DNA of 64,000 nucleotides from Alphaproteobacteria bacterium (GCA_024244705.1 JAAEOK010000050.1:1-64000), one strand, 5' to 3'. Positions 1 to 9,266 are shown, numbered from the stretch's first letter. Numbers and translations are program-made. The notes: generated from the sequence alone by a model not told the origin.

Positions 1-269
1 GAAATCTCACCTGGATGGGAAAACGAAACAACTCTATCTTCGTACATGGCGTATCCTTCCTTCTTGGAAATCGGCGACCTCAACATCGCCAGGATACGCC
101 GCCTCTACATCACGCCATCACCAAGATTCGGTTATAGCTCCCGCCTCACCCCCGAAACCGGACTCTCCGCGCGGCAGTGTGATGAGTCCGGGATTAGCCA
201 TGAGCCGACATTCAAAACGACCAGACTCCAACTTCTTTAACAGCCAGAGACAGTAGTTCGTATTATCAT

Positions 270-1994
270 TCAGTCTGAGGGAAACACCTTCCCCTCAAAC
301 ACCGTTCCCCAGACTGGGATTTCTGCTATTTCGTCCGGGGCAACGGAGTAGGGGTCGTCCTCTAGCACAACAAAGTCAGCGAATTTGCCGGCCCGAATCG
401 AGCCGATTCGGTCTTCCCAGCGCATAATCCAGGCAGCATCGATGGTGACCGCCCGAAGCGCTTGATGAACCGAAATCCGCTCCATCGCGGCGTTCTTTTG
501 CCCGTTGATGGTGGTCCGATTCACGGCTGTTTCGACCAGCTTTAGGGGACTCAACGGCGCCATCGGGTTGTCAGAATGGAGGGCGGCGACAATTCCATGT
601 CGAAGGGCCGCACCCAGGGGCACCATATATCGGGCAATGTCTTCGTTCAGCCAGTTTTCAGCATAGGCATCGGCCAGAATGTGTTGGTAATAGGGGTTGG
701 CCGAAACCGAAATTCCGAGCGCCGCCATTTGGCGCAATTGGTCTTCATGGGCGAAGGCGAAATGCTCCAGTGTCGTTCGGTGATCGAATCGCGGTTGATC
801 GGCCAGAAGTCGCCTAACCATTGTGATGAGGGCCGCTGCGGATTTGTCTCCGTTCGTGTGGGCGTGGATCTGGAATCCCCTATTCCAGAAAAAGCGTGCC
901 CACTCCTCCGTCACCTCAAGGGGGGCCATCCAAAGACCTTCATGGCCATCCTTGTAGCCGGGGAAGTCGTACTGGGCGAGCCCGGAAAAAATCGCGCCAT
1001 CCATCATCAATTTGAAATGGCTATCAAACATGACAAGGTCGTTGCTAGCGGTAGTCCAGCGCCTAATCTCATCTAATGCTTGGGCCGGCGTTTTGCCTCG
1101 TGCAAGAAAGTCGGTGATGATGGGCGTCAATACAAGCCTGGTCGAGGGTTTCAGGCGTTCTGCAGTGGCCTTGATGAGAGCGATTTCACCTTCGGGATCA
1201 CCGAAAATTCCGATGCCCATATCCATGGCCGATGTAACGCCGCCTTGTCTCAGCATCGCATAGAAGTTCTCCATGCCTTTGCCATAGCGGTCGGGGGCGA
1301 ATAGAAACGGCATTTTGGGTACTATAGTCTTTGCACCATTCTCCCAGAAATGCCCGTTTGGCCAGTTAGCCTCATGCGGATAGGTCTCAGCGTCCGCTTC
1401 GGTAATTCCCAAAAGTTCAAAAGCCGCGTCATTTCCAATAATCTCGTGAAAAGAGCGGTGCCATAACATAACCGGAGTATCGGGAAACAACGCGTTGAGA
1501 AGCGGTCGTTTAACTTCTCCATGCCAGAGGGGGTGATAGCCCCAAGCCACAAACGGAACTGAGGGATCGTGACCCCCTGCCACATGGGCTGCCACGAGGT
1601 CCGTCAGTCGCTCAATGTACGCGTCATGGGTTACGGCGCCAGGGAAATCGCCCGTCGGCAACTCCCAATCTTCGGGTGCCAGAAACGCGAACTGTGTCAG
1701 AACGGCGGGCAGACTTGGGTGAATGTGCGGATCGATAAAGCCCGGCATGAGGATTTTCGATTCGAACTGCCGGTCAACGGTCGCACCCTGCGTTTCGACG
1801 TAAGAATTCAAGGATTCGAGCGAGCCGACTGAAACAATTTTTCCTTTAGTGACAGCAACTGCCGTTGCCTCGGGCAGTGATTCCTCCATGGTGATGATCT
1901 TCTTCGCCGTGAAGATCGTGATCTCACTCGCTTGTGCCGCAAGCGAGCAAAGTGTCAGCGCGGAAGCAGTGACAACTCTAATGGCCCAGTTCAT
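270..1994 (-). CDS. Exported amidohydrolase family 3 (YtcJ-like) metal-dependent hydrolase
   Basis: A 574-residue amidohydrolase of the Amidohydro_3/YtcJ group. Residues 1-22 look like a Sec signal peptide (hydrophobic core VVTASALTLCSLAA, cleavage near AQA-S), so the enzyme is probably periplasmic. The metal-site signature PGFIDPHIHP gives His90 and His92. Further conserved blocks are IHAHTNGD, TLEHFAFA and AALHSDNPMAP, the last holding the Asp expected at the end of the TIM barrel. The C-terminal GSIRAGKFADFVVLEDDP is the usual composite beta-sandwich return. The start is supported by GGAG five bases upstream. It stands alone on its strand. The substrate cannot be read from sequence; family members hydrolyse amides, formamides or cyclic imides. 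Confidence 0.85.
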   Translation of the reverse strand: MNWAIRVVTASALTLCSLAAQASEITIFTAKKIITMEESLPEATAVAVTKGKIVSVGSLESLNSYVETQGATVDRQFESKILMPGFIDPHIHPSLPAVLTQFAFLAPEDWELPTGDFPGAVTHDAYIERLTDLVAAHVAGGHDPSVPFVAWGYHPLWHGEVKRPLLNALFPDTPVMLWHRSFHEIIGNDAAFELLGITEADAETYPHEANWPNGHFWENGAKTIVPKMPFLFAPDRYGKGMENFYAMLRQGGVTSAMDMGIGIFGDPEGEIALIKATAERLKPSTRLVLTPIITDFLARGKTPAQALDEIRRWTTASNDLVMFDSHFKLMMDGAIFSGLAQYDFPGYKDGHEGLWMAPLEVTEEWARFFWNRGFQIHAHTNGDKSAAALITMVRRLLADQPRFDHRTTLEHFAFAHEDQLRQMAALGISVSANPYYQHILADAYAENWLNEDIARYMVPLGAALRHGIVAALHSDNPMAPLSPLKLVETAVNRTTINGQKNAAMERISVHQALRAVTIDAAWIMRWEDRIGSIRAGKFADFVVLEDDPYSVAPDEIAEIPVWGTVFEGKVFPSD

Positions 1995-2350
1995 GGCGCT
2001 CCACCATTCGACAAGATTAATGCGCTACGTCCATCCGAACTAGAAGTCGGGATACGAGAATACGAATGAAATGTCTAGCTCAGACGCCGTGATGGAGGCT
2101 TCGGATCAACTTAGATCGACGCTCCTCGGCCGACCTTGAAGACCGTTTTGGGTCATACGAGGCTTGCCCGACACCTGCCGTCGGAACACGTGACGACGTC
2201 CGTCAACGACAGGTGTCCGACAACCCTTCACACATTTCCCCGTATTGAAGCCGGTTGCACGACTTCCGCTACGCTCCCAACATCGGAAATTCAGAGCAGC
2301 ATTGCCGCTGAAAGTGCAATTGTGATTCGAGCTCGCAGGAGCGTCGAATC
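1995..2350. other. Non-coding gap between amidohydrolase and IS5 remnant
   Basis: I find no convincing gene here. It holds an 8-bp inverted repeat, GACACCTG at 2170-2177 and CAGGTGTC at 2210-2217, of unknown role, and ends in the hairpin preceding the transposase remnant. The left part would carry the amidohydrolase promoter. Confidence 0.5.
2324..2350 (+). promoter_or_regulatory. Hairpin covering the ribosome site of the IS5 transposase remnant
   Basis: GATTCGAGCTC (2324-2334) pairs with GAGC-g-TCGAATC (2339-2350), one bulged G, with a four-base GCAG loop. The likely ribosome site AGGAG sits in the loop and right arm, and the transposase ATG follows immediately. Several insertion sequences use such a structure to limit translation from read-through transcripts. 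That role here is inference. Confidence 0.4.
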
Positions 2351-2506
2351 ATGCGCTATGAAATGACCGACCTTGAGTGGTCGATTATCCGAACCGTTTT
2401 GCCCGCCAACTCTCGCGGCATTCCCCGTGTTGATGACCGGCGGGTGTTGAATGGCACCTTTTGGATATTGCGATCAGGAGCACCGTGGCGCGATCTATCG
2501 GACCGG
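2351..2506 (+). pseudogene. IS5-family transposase, N-terminal remnant
   Basis: The first about 52 residues match the start of IS5-family (IS1031-like) transposases: MRYEMTDLEW, then RGIPRVDDRRVLNG and FWILRSGAPWRDL. After SDR the reading frame diverges, where YGP and the DDE catalytic core should begin, and it stops at 2566 inside the 3' end of the convergent HxlR gene. Only about one fifth of a transposase remains and no catalytic acidic residue is kept, so it is inactive. The break lies close to 2506, about 30 bases from the HxlR stop, suggesting a deletion or replacement at that point. No right terminal repeat was identified. Confidence 0.75.
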
Positions 2507-2536
2507 GACCGCATCGACTTCACGGCCGTGGCCGGG

Positions 2537-3238
2537 CTAAGGGACGGCGCCTTCCCTCCGTTTTGATCTGACTTGGACGAGCGGGCTCAGATTGAGCCAA
2601 GCACGCAACCGTTTCCGTACACGTGCCGGACCGATCGCCTCCAATCTTTCGGACGCTAGTGCCCGCGTCAGTGAAAGGTCGCCGCGCACGATTCGAATCA
2701 TGTCCGGCAGGGTACAGGTTAGGTACAAATCGACATCGAACCCGGGGTCCTCGAGGCAAAGCTCGCAGGCCTCATCGTGATTGACGAACCACCAGACGTC
2801 CTTCCCCGATGGCTGGTCGGTGAAGTGCAGGCGCACGACCGTGCGGCCACCACCGAATACTGTTGCCTTGACGCTCCTCTCCAGGGACCAGATCAACAGA
2901 CCGAGGTCGATTTCGTTTTCGGCGAGTTGCCGCCGCGACCAGCGCTGCCCCCATGTGCCCAATGCCACGATCATCGGGACAAAATCTTCGCCCATGGGAG
3001 TCAGATGATAGGTCCGGCCGCGTCCCCGCGGCGCCTGGCGCCGCTCGACGACGCCCTCGGCTTCGAGCTGCTTGAGGCGGCGCGAGAGGAGAGTCGGCGA
3101 CATCAAGGGGACACCACGACGAAGCTCTGAAAATCGGGTGGCGCCGGCGGCGAGGTCCCGAATGATCAGCGGCGTCCAACGTTCACAGAACAACTCGGCC
3201 GCCTTCGCTACCGGGCAGAACTGTCCATAGCTCTTCAT
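2537..3238 (-). CDS. HxlR-family winged-helix transcriptional regulator
   Basis: A 233-residue MarR/HxlR-type regulator. The N-terminal winged helix has the family pattern: CPVAKAAELFCERW, RFSELRRG, SPTLLSRRLKQLEAEGVVER and the wing RGRTYHLTP. About 120 extra residues follow, ending in a sterol-carrier-like domain seen in a subgroup of HxlR proteins, perhaps a ligand pocket. I chose the ATG at 3238 because AGGAGG stands seven bases upstream and the HxlR domain starts there; the longer frame to 3391 has no such support. It is divergent from a SAM methyltransferase across a 151-base gap, so it probably controls itself and that gene. Confidence 0.85.
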   Translation of the reverse strand: MKSYGQFCPVAKAAELFCERWTPLIIRDLAAGATRFSELRRGVPLMSPTLLSRRLKQLEAEGVVERRQAPRGRGRTYHLTPMGEDFVPMIVALGTWGQRWSRRQLAENEIDLGLLIWSLERSVKATVFGGGRTVVRLHFTDQPSGKDVWWFVNHDEACELCLEDPGFDVDLYLTCTLPDMIRIVRGDLSLTRALASERLEAIGPARVRKRLRAWLNLSPLVQVRSKRREGAVP

Positions 3239-3389
3239 GGCAACCTCCTGGCAGCGGCAATGGTAGAAGAGTGGCCTTTCCTTCGGAAGTACATTTTGTG
3301 GACTATCGGCCATCGGTTGGACCGCCGCAAGATCGGGCACAAATCGGCGGTAAATGCCGTCGGTGACACTAATGGAAACGGAGGCAATC

Positions 3390-4190
3390 ATGGAAGCCAG
3401 GCCTGCAGGACAAGTGACGCACGATGGGGCCGATATCTATCAAGAGTTCTTTGTGCCGGCGCTCTTCTCGGAATGGGCGGGGCCGGTATCCGACGCCGCT
3501 TTTCTTGAACCAAACGACCGCGTCCTCGACATTGCCTGCGGTACGGGCGTGCTCGCGCGCGAAGCCGCCACGCGGGTTGGGCCCGGTGGTACCGTTGTCG
3601 GCTTGGATCGCAACCCGGGCATGCTAACCGTGGCCGCTCGGGTATCGCCGCGGATCGAATGGCGGTTGGGCCGGGCCGAAGAGATGCCGTTCCCTGACTG
3701 TACGTTCGATGCCGTGATCAGCCAGTTCGGTCTCATGTTCTTCGAGGATCGCATTGCCGCGTTACGGGAAATGTGGCGCGTGTCGCGACCCGGAGGCAGG
3801 ATTGCTGTAGCGGTCTGGGATGCACTCGACCGTACCCCGGGTTATGCCGCGATGACGGAGCTGCTCCAGCGGCTGTTTGGCGATTCGATCGCGGATGAGC
3901 TGCGGGCCCCATACCAACTGGGCGACAGCGAATCGTTGCGACGCTTGTTCGCGGACGCCGGGATCACGGGGCCGACCGTCGGCGCCCGCGACGGCCGCGC
4001 AAGGTTCCCGTCGATAGATGCTTGGGTCCATACCGACATCCGAGGTTGGACCCTTGCCAATCTGATCGACGATCGACAGTACGCCGAATTGCTTTGCGCC
4101 GCCCGGCAAGAGCTACAGCCTTTCGTCCTGCCCGACGGCAGGGTGGAATTTGGTCACTCGGCATTGATCGTCGCGGCGACCAAATCATGA
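3390..4190 (+). CDS. Class I SAM-dependent methyltransferase
   Basis: A 266-residue UbiE/Methyltransf_11-type enzyme. Motif I is VLDIACGTGVLA, the acidic loop is VVGLDRNPGML, and the motif EEMPFPDCTFDAVISQFGLMFF followed by EMWRVSRPGGRIAVAVW is typical of the UbiE-like group acting on small molecules. The start at 3390 has GGAGG five bases upstream; in-frame ATGs at 3354 and 3372 lack one. It is divergently paired with the HxlR regulator, which probably controls it. The methyl acceptor is unknown. Confidence 0.85.
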   Translation: MEARPAGQVTHDGADIYQEFFVPALFSEWAGPVSDAAFLEPNDRVLDIACGTGVLAREAATRVGPGGTVVGLDRNPGMLTVAARVSPRIEWRLGRAEEMPFPDCTFDAVISQFGLMFFEDRIAALREMWRVSRPGGRIAVAVWDALDRTPGYAAMTELLQRLFGDSIADELRAPYQLGDSESLRRLFADAGITGPTVGARDGRARFPSIDAWVHTDIRGWTLANLIDDRQYAELLCAARQELQPFVLPDGRVEFGHSALIVAATKS

Positions 4191-4214
4191 CCGCAGGGCG
4201 GCGCTTGCAGCCCT

Positions 4215-7160
4215 CTATCGCGGCCGCGAGCAGAACTGGCGCCACATCGCCGTGTACGCCGCTTCGAGACCGCGGGTGAAACGCGCCGGATCGGATGCCG
4301 GGGCGGCCATGAAATCGCGGCGCAGCGTCTGGCGCCGCTGCGCCAACCGGTCAAGATTGCCGGCCAGCTCGATGGCGCGGGCAACATAATCATTCGTATC
4401 GCTCGCGATGGTGTCGGTGACGCCGCGGCTGGACAGCAAGCTGACGCCGACTCGGCCGACATGGGACCGCCCGGCGAGGGTGATGACCGGGACGCCCATG
4501 ACCAGGGCCTCGCAGGTCGTCGTCGTACCGTTATAGGGAAAGGTATCGAGCGCGATGTCGACCTCGTTGTAGAGGGCGAGATGCTCGAAGATGGTCGCAG
4601 TCGCACCGACCAAGGCGACGCGGTCCAGGCTTATCCCATGACCGGTGAATTGTTCGGAAAAATAGGTACGGATATCCAGGTTTTCGAAGGCGCGCGATTT
4701 GAGCAGCAACCGGCTTTCCGGCACGGCATCGAGAATTCTTGCCCACGCTTCGATGACCAATGGATGGGTCTTGGCGATGTTATTGAACGAGGCGAAGGTG
4801 ACATGGCCGACGGTACGCGCCGGCGGCGGGACCAGGTCGGGCAAATCGGCCGGCGGTTGGTAGCAGAGGAACCCGTCGGGCAGCCGGACCAAGGTCTCGG
4901 TCGCCAAGTCGTCGGCCTCGCCGGGCGGATCGGCCCAGCGGTCGGTCAGGCGGTAATCGACGGCCGGGATCCCGGTGGTATCGGGATAGCCAAGATAGGT
5001 GACCTGGACCGGCGCCGGACGCTGCGCCACCGCCGGCAGGCGATTGTTGGCGGTATGGCCGGACAGCTCGACCAGGATATCGATGCGGTCGCCGCGAATC
5101 AGGTCGACCAATTCGGCGTCGCCGAGCGGGCGAACGTCGCGCCACTCGGCAACCATGTTCTTGAGGCGCGCCGTCGTCTCGTCGGGTGACCCTGAATTGT
5201 GGTAGGCGAACGTCGTCACTCTCTTGGTGTCGTGATGGGCGAGTATCGGCTCGATGAAAAAGCCGACCGGGTGGGTACGGAAATCGGGCGACAGGTAGCC
5301 GACGCGCAACGGGCGGTCGACCGTCCGGTCGCACGCCGGCGCGGCCGGGACCTCGGCCCCGCCGGCGATGATCCGCCCGCGTTGGACATGCTCCTGGTAG
5401 AGGTCCAGCGGCTCGACGGCGGGCACGTAGTGGGAGGCGAAGAGCAGGTTGCTCTGGCCATGGCTAAAGGCCGGATCGATTTCGACCGCCCGCCGGTAGT
5501 GGGCGAGGCTTTCTTCGGCGCGGCCCATGCCCTTGTATATATTGCCGAGATTGCTGTGCACGGCGGCGAGGTCCGGTTTGACCTCGAGGGCGCGCTCGTA
5601 GATCTCGATCGACCGCTGCTGCTGCCCCTCCTGTGCGACCAAGTCGGCGAGATTGATCAGCGCCGGAATGTAGGCGGGCTCGCGCTCGAGGATGCGTTCG
5701 TACTCGGCGATCGAATCGTGCCGCCGCTTCGCCCGGCCGAGGGCGAGGGCGTAAGAAAAGCGAAGCTTGAGGTCATCGGGCCGCCGGTCGACGGCACGCC
5801 GCCACGCCTCGGCCGCATCGTCATGGCAACCCTGGCGGTCGAGGATTCGGGCGCGCTCCTCGTCGGTGGCCGGTTCGCCGTCCGCGCCGCCGACCGCTAT
5901 TGGCGCGCGCTCATTGAGGAATTCGAGCACGTAGCGCCCGCGGTCGCCTTGTCCGTAATTGCGGCTCAATCGGAAGCCCGGGAACAGGGTCTCGAGGAAA
6001 GCCGACATTTCCTCGACCGTACCGAATTGCCATTTCGACGTCGTATGCCATGCGTCGCCAATCGGCTTGGCGCCGGTTTCGACGAGGCGGCATTCGATAA
6101 TGAAACGGCGGCAGGCGGCGGCGAGCTTCTTGGCGTTGCCGGGCGGGTCCTGGGTGTGATGCAGGACCGAGAACAGCATAATGGTATCGAAGCTGCCGGG
6201 GATCGGCGACTTATCGAGATCGAGGGCACGAAATTCGATCGGCTTGTGCGCGATATTGCTGATGATGCGGGCGGCATTTACGGCGTGCGTATCCAATTCG
6301 ATACCGGTGACGCGGCATCCGCGGTCAAAGAGATAGCGCGACAACAGCCCCGTATTGCAGCCGACGTCGAGAACGCGCTCGCCATCACGAAAGGGAATCG
6401 TATCAAGCAGCGGGCGGCGGGCTTCGAGATCGCGTTCGCCGTCGGCGACAACGTCAGTTTCGGCAATGCGGTGATAAACACCGCTCTGCCCGAGAGTCGT
6501 TTGCTGACCTTGCAACAGCGAACTTCCACCGATGTCGAGGGCGCCGTCGCGGAACAAGGCCAGGGCGTGGTGATCAAGATCGATGCCGGGAAAATAATGA
6601 AACATTGAAGCGAGTTCATATTTGCGCCGGGCGTACTCGTTGCACCAGTGGAGGAAATCGAGGTTGTTCAGGGACCGCGTGTCTTCGTCGAGCAACTCGG
6701 CCTGATCGTAGTCTACCAGGTAGAGAATGTCGGTCGCCGGATCGAAGCGGCAATGTTCGGGCTTCGGGTCGCCGTGGTAAACGCCCAGGTTTTTTTGCTC
6801 GATGATCGCGAGCAGTAGGTCGACGAGCCGTACGGCCCGGGCCTCGGGAATGAATTGCAGGATGAGGAACGGGCAGGGGTCATTGATCGGCGTGCCGTCG
6901 GTGGCGCTGATCGATCCACCCATCATCTGGTGAATCTGCGACAATGGCATCGATCCGCGGTGGTGGAGGCGGGGGCAGGTCACCGCCCCAGTCTCGTTAA
7001 GATGCTCGAAGATTTTGGCTTCCTCGGCCATCGAGTTCGACTTGTTGGGATCTTGAAACAGCTGTGCCTTGAGAAAGAACCGTCCCTGCTGGTCCGACGT
7101 CACCAGCGAGCCGTTGTGGATGACGGGCTTTTCGAATCTGATGCTACCGACCTTGTCCAC
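4215..7160 (-). CDS. Kinase-like / methyltransferase / TPR / O-GlcNAc transferase (SPINDLY-type) fusion
   Basis: A 981-residue four-part protein. Residues about 20-200 resemble a small protein- or aminoglycoside-kinase fold, with VYHGDPKPEHC (HGD at 129-131) and YLVDYDQ (DYD at 150-152) where HxD and DFG would fall. Residues about 240-420 are a class I methyltransferase (VLDVGCNTG 263-271, GIELD, MLFSVLHHTQDP). Residues about 434-570 hold TPR repeats. Residues about 617-975 are a GT41 (OGT/SPINDLY) catalytic domain: SPDFRTHPVGFF 624-635, LSGHTANNRL 699-708, YLGYPDTTG 722-730, FASFNNIAKTHP 789-800 with Lys797 at the UDP-binding lysine position, and LDTFPYNGTTTTCEALVMGVPV 871-892. It probably glycosylates cytosolic proteins such as flagellin-like targets, or glycans. 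The divergent neighbour is a GT4 gene. Confidence 0.85.
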   Translation of the reverse strand: MDKVGSIRFEKPVIHNGSLVTSDQQGRFFLKAQLFQDPNKSNSMAEEAKIFEHLNETGAVTCPRLHHRGSMPLSQIHQMMGGSISATDGTPINDPCPFLILQFIPEARAVRLVDLLLAIIEQKNLGVYHGDPKPEHCRFDPATDILYLVDYDQAELLDEDTRSLNNLDFLHWCNEYARRKYELASMFHYFPGIDLDHHALALFRDGALDIGGSSLLQGQQTTLGQSGVYHRIAETDVVADGERDLEARRPLLDTIPFRDGERVLDVGCNTGLLSRYLFDRGCRVTGIELDTHAVNAARIISNIAHKPIEFRALDLDKSPIPGSFDTIMLFSVLHHTQDPPGNAKKLAAACRRFIIECRLVETGAKPIGDAWHTTSKWQFGTVEEMSAFLETLFPGFRLSRNYGQGDRGRYVLEFLNERAPIAVGGADGEPATDEERARILDRQGCHDDAAEAWRRAVDRRPDDLKLRFSYALALGRAKRRHDSIAEYERILEREPAYIPALINLADLVAQEGQQQRSIEIYERALEVKPDLAAVHSNLGNIYKGMGRAEESLAHYRRAVEIDPAFSHGQSNLLFASHYVPAVEPLDLYQEHVQRGRIIAGGAEVPAAPACDRTVDRPLRVGYLSPDFRTHPVGFFIEPILAHHDTKRVTTFAYHNSGSPDETTARLKNMVAEWRDVRPLGDAELVDLIRGDRIDILVELSGHTANNRLPAVAQRPAPVQVTYLGYPDTTGIPAVDYRLTDRWADPPGEADDLATETLVRLPDGFLCYQPPADLPDLVPPPARTVGHVTFASFNNIAKTHPLVIEAWARILDAVPESRLLLKSRAFENLDIRTYFSEQFTGHGISLDRVALVGATATIFEHLALYNEVDIALDTFPYNGTTTTCEALVMGVPVITLAGRSHVGRVGVSLLSSRGVTDTIASDTNDYVARAIELAGNLDRLAQRRQTLRRDFMAAPASDPARFTRGLEAAYTAMWRQFCSRPR

Positions 7161-7554
7161 CGCGTTCTCGTTCCCGATTATCCAATCTCAATGGCCTTGT
7201 GGGCCGTCTCGCCCAAACCGCAACGGAATTGATTCTACATGAACGCATGGCGCTCAAGAGCCCGAAAAAAGCAAGTCGGTGCGCGCTTCCCGACACGCCT
7301 CGACAGTATCGAAGTTGGCCACGCCATTCCGCTGAAAAGTTGACTCGAACTCGCACATTCCTTATCAGCGCTCGACAAGGTTGGATCCTTCACGGAACAT
7401 GAAGCCAAAGGCAGATCAACTGCCGGCCGACTGGGGGTCAGTGTCCATTGGTGTCGCGCACCATCTTTACCGGACTGCGTGCGAGCGTCCATTTCGGGGC
7501 TCGACCGTTGGTGCCCGGACGATGCCGGCGATCCTCCAGCGGAGGTCTTCATCG
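7161..7554. other. Divergent intergenic region between OGT fusion and GT4 gene
   Basis: I find no gene with coding support. It separates two divergent glycosyltransferase genes and should hold both promoters. A sigma-70-like box pair on the plus strand is listed separately. Confidence 0.45.
7340..7368 (+). promoter_or_regulatory. Candidate sigma-70 promoter for the GT4 gene
   Basis: TTGACT at 7340-7345 and TATCAG at 7363-7368 are separated by 17 bases, five and four of six consensus matches. It lies about 190 bases before the proposed GTG start at 7555. This is a consensus match only. Confidence 0.3.
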
Positions 7555-8718
7555 GTGAAGGTGGCGCTGTTGATACGCGAGCTCACCACCGGCGGCGCGC
7601 AACGTCAACTCGCGCTGCTGGCATGCGAACTTAATCGCCGCGGACATGATGTGACCGTGTTGACGATGTCGCGGCGGGCCGAAATGTAGGACGAGCTGCG
7701 CCAGTCCGGAATCACCACCGTTGATTTGGACAAGCGCGGCACCTTCGATATCGTCAGGCCGTTGCGCAAACTTTCCGCGCATATCGCCGAAACCGGACCG
7801 GACATCGTTTACAGCTTCCTGGGGTTTTCCAATTTCGCCGCTGCCCTCGCGATGCCGTCGCGGTCGCCGTCCCGGTTGCTGTGGGGCGCCCGCGTTTCAC
7901 AGCGGCCGGGCTTCTCCTACGGCCCCTACGGAGCGCTCATCGACTTCGCCGAAACGCGATTGATCCGTCATCCCGATCTCATCATCGCCAATTCTCGGGC
8001 TGCTCATGATTGGATGGCACGGCGCGGTGCGACGCCGGAGAAGTGCCGGGTGGTGCGAAATGGATTCGAGCCGTCGAGATTCGTCATCGATCCCGATCGG
8101 CGGGCCCGGCAGCGGTCGGACTGGGGCGTGCAAGGCGGTCAGCCGGTCATCGGAATCGTCGCGCGCTTCGATCCAATGAAGGATCACGGCACGTTCTTCA
8201 AAGCGGTGTCTCGTCTGACCGCCGAACGAGCCGACCTGCGCGTTGCAGTGGTTGGCCATGCTCCCGGAAAAGCCGGCGCCGAAGTCGCGCGGCTGGCCGA
8301 CCTCAATGGACTGAGCGAGGAAGTAATCTGGTGCACCAGCGGTCACGACCGGATTACCGACATCTATAATGCGCTCGACGCCCTGTGTCTGACGTCGGTT
8401 CATAGCGAGGGGTTTCCGAATGTGCTCGCCGAGGCCATGCGGTGCGGCCTTGGCTGCGTGGCGAGCGATGTCGGCGATGCCCGTTATATCGTTGGCGAGC
8501 TCGGTCATGTCGTGCCATCACGGGATCCGGAAGCCTGCGCGGGGGCCATCGATCGAGCCTTGACGCAGGGCTTCGATGCCGGTCTCTCTGCGGCGCGTCG
8601 ATCCCGGATCATTGAAATGTTCTCCGCCGAAGCGATGATCGATCAGACGGAGGCGTCGTTGATCGAGTTGGTCGGGGCTCAGGACATGGCGGACCGCGGG
8701 CTCATTCGAGCGCACTGA
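7555..8718 (+). pseudogene. GT4 family glycosyltransferase interrupted by an in-frame amber codon
   Basis: The frame encodes a retaining GT4 glycosyltransferase of about 387 codons. The N-terminus VKVALLIRELTTGGAQRQL is the acceptor-side GGA(Q/E) motif, and the C-terminal domain holds GIVARFDPMKDH and HSEGFPNVLAEAM, the donor-binding E-x7-E motif. Codon 45 is TAG (7687-7689), after RRAEM and before DELRQSG, with no frame change on either side, so a single substitution interrupts an otherwise intact gene. The proposed GTG start at 7555 has GGAGG nine bases upstream. Without readthrough only a 44-residue peptide is made; restart at ATG 7726 would lose the GGAQ loop. The 3' end overlaps the convergent dioxygenase-like gene by 17 bases. 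A sequencing error cannot be excluded. Confidence 0.8.
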
Positions 8719-9064
8719 TATCGATCTCCCGCTGGCGGCCGAGCCAGAGGGCGTGACGGGTGTGGTCGGCGATGTCGTCGCCGGTCTCGGGATGGATGAA
8801 GACCGTCAGCTCGCCATGATTGAGTGCCAGCCAGGGGACGATGTCGGCGAACAGATCGGCAGCGAAGGCGACTTGGTAGCTCCACATCGGGTGGGGGCCG
8901 ATGGGACGATCGTGCCATCGGCCCATACGCACATCGAACCGCGCCTCGATGGCGTTGCGTAATTCGGCGGCCGCTTCCCGCGTCGCCGCTTCGTAATAGA
9001 CATGGGCATGGTAGCCGGATATGTCGGCGCCGGATTCGATGGCCATTGATCCGTGCTCTGTCAT
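8702..9064 (-). CDS. DOPA 4,5-dioxygenase family protein
   Basis: A 120-residue protein of the small DOPA-dioxygenase family. It shows the expected blocks ISGYHAHVYYEAATREAA, GPHPMWSYQVAF and WLALNHGELTVFIHPETGDDIADHTRHALWLG, with several conserved histidines (HAHVYY, GPHP, NHG, IHPETGDD) that could bind metal. Members are known as extradiol-type ring cleavage enzymes in fungi and as uncharacterised proteins in bacteria. ATG at 9064 is used; an internal Met seven residues on is also possible. The last 17 bases overlap the convergent glycosyltransferase. Confidence 0.85.
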   Translation of the reverse strand: MTEHGSMAIESGADISGYHAHVYYEAATREAAAELRNAIEARFDVRMGRWHDRPIGPHPMWSYQVAFAADLFADIVPWLALNHGELTVFIHPETGDDIADHTRHALWLGRQREIDISALE

Positions 9065-9266
9065 TGGTTCGCGCCAGCTTATAATCTGCTCGACCGCGAT
9101 GGAAGATCGTCGTGTTCAGCCGGCGCCGGCTGCGTCTTCGCCGAAGGGTCCAAGGCGGGCGACGATGATTACAAGGGACTTCATCGCCGTTCTGCGCTAT
9201 ATGTGACGATTCTGAAAAGACTGTGGGGCCGTCGGCCCCGCGCTTGAAAGTCCCAGGGCCTGACCG

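Noticed and set aside
46-240. Short plus-strand reading frame of 64 codons at the left edge
   Set aside because: No ribosome site, no recognisable motif and arginine/serine-rich composition; bases 1-269 show no supported gene.
5199-6608. 469-codon open frame antisense to the OGT fusion
   Set aside because: High-GC shadow frame; the opposite strand has four clear domains and this frame has no motif or ribosome site.
7687-7689. TAG read as pyrrolysine
   Set aside because: No sign of pylTSBCD and no methylamine methyltransferase; a nonsense change or error is simpler.
9225-9239. Hairpin GGGGCC-GTC-GGCCCC before URC1 as a terminator or riboswitch
   Set aside because: Only six base pairs, no T-tract and no larger structure; expected by chance in GC-rich DNA.
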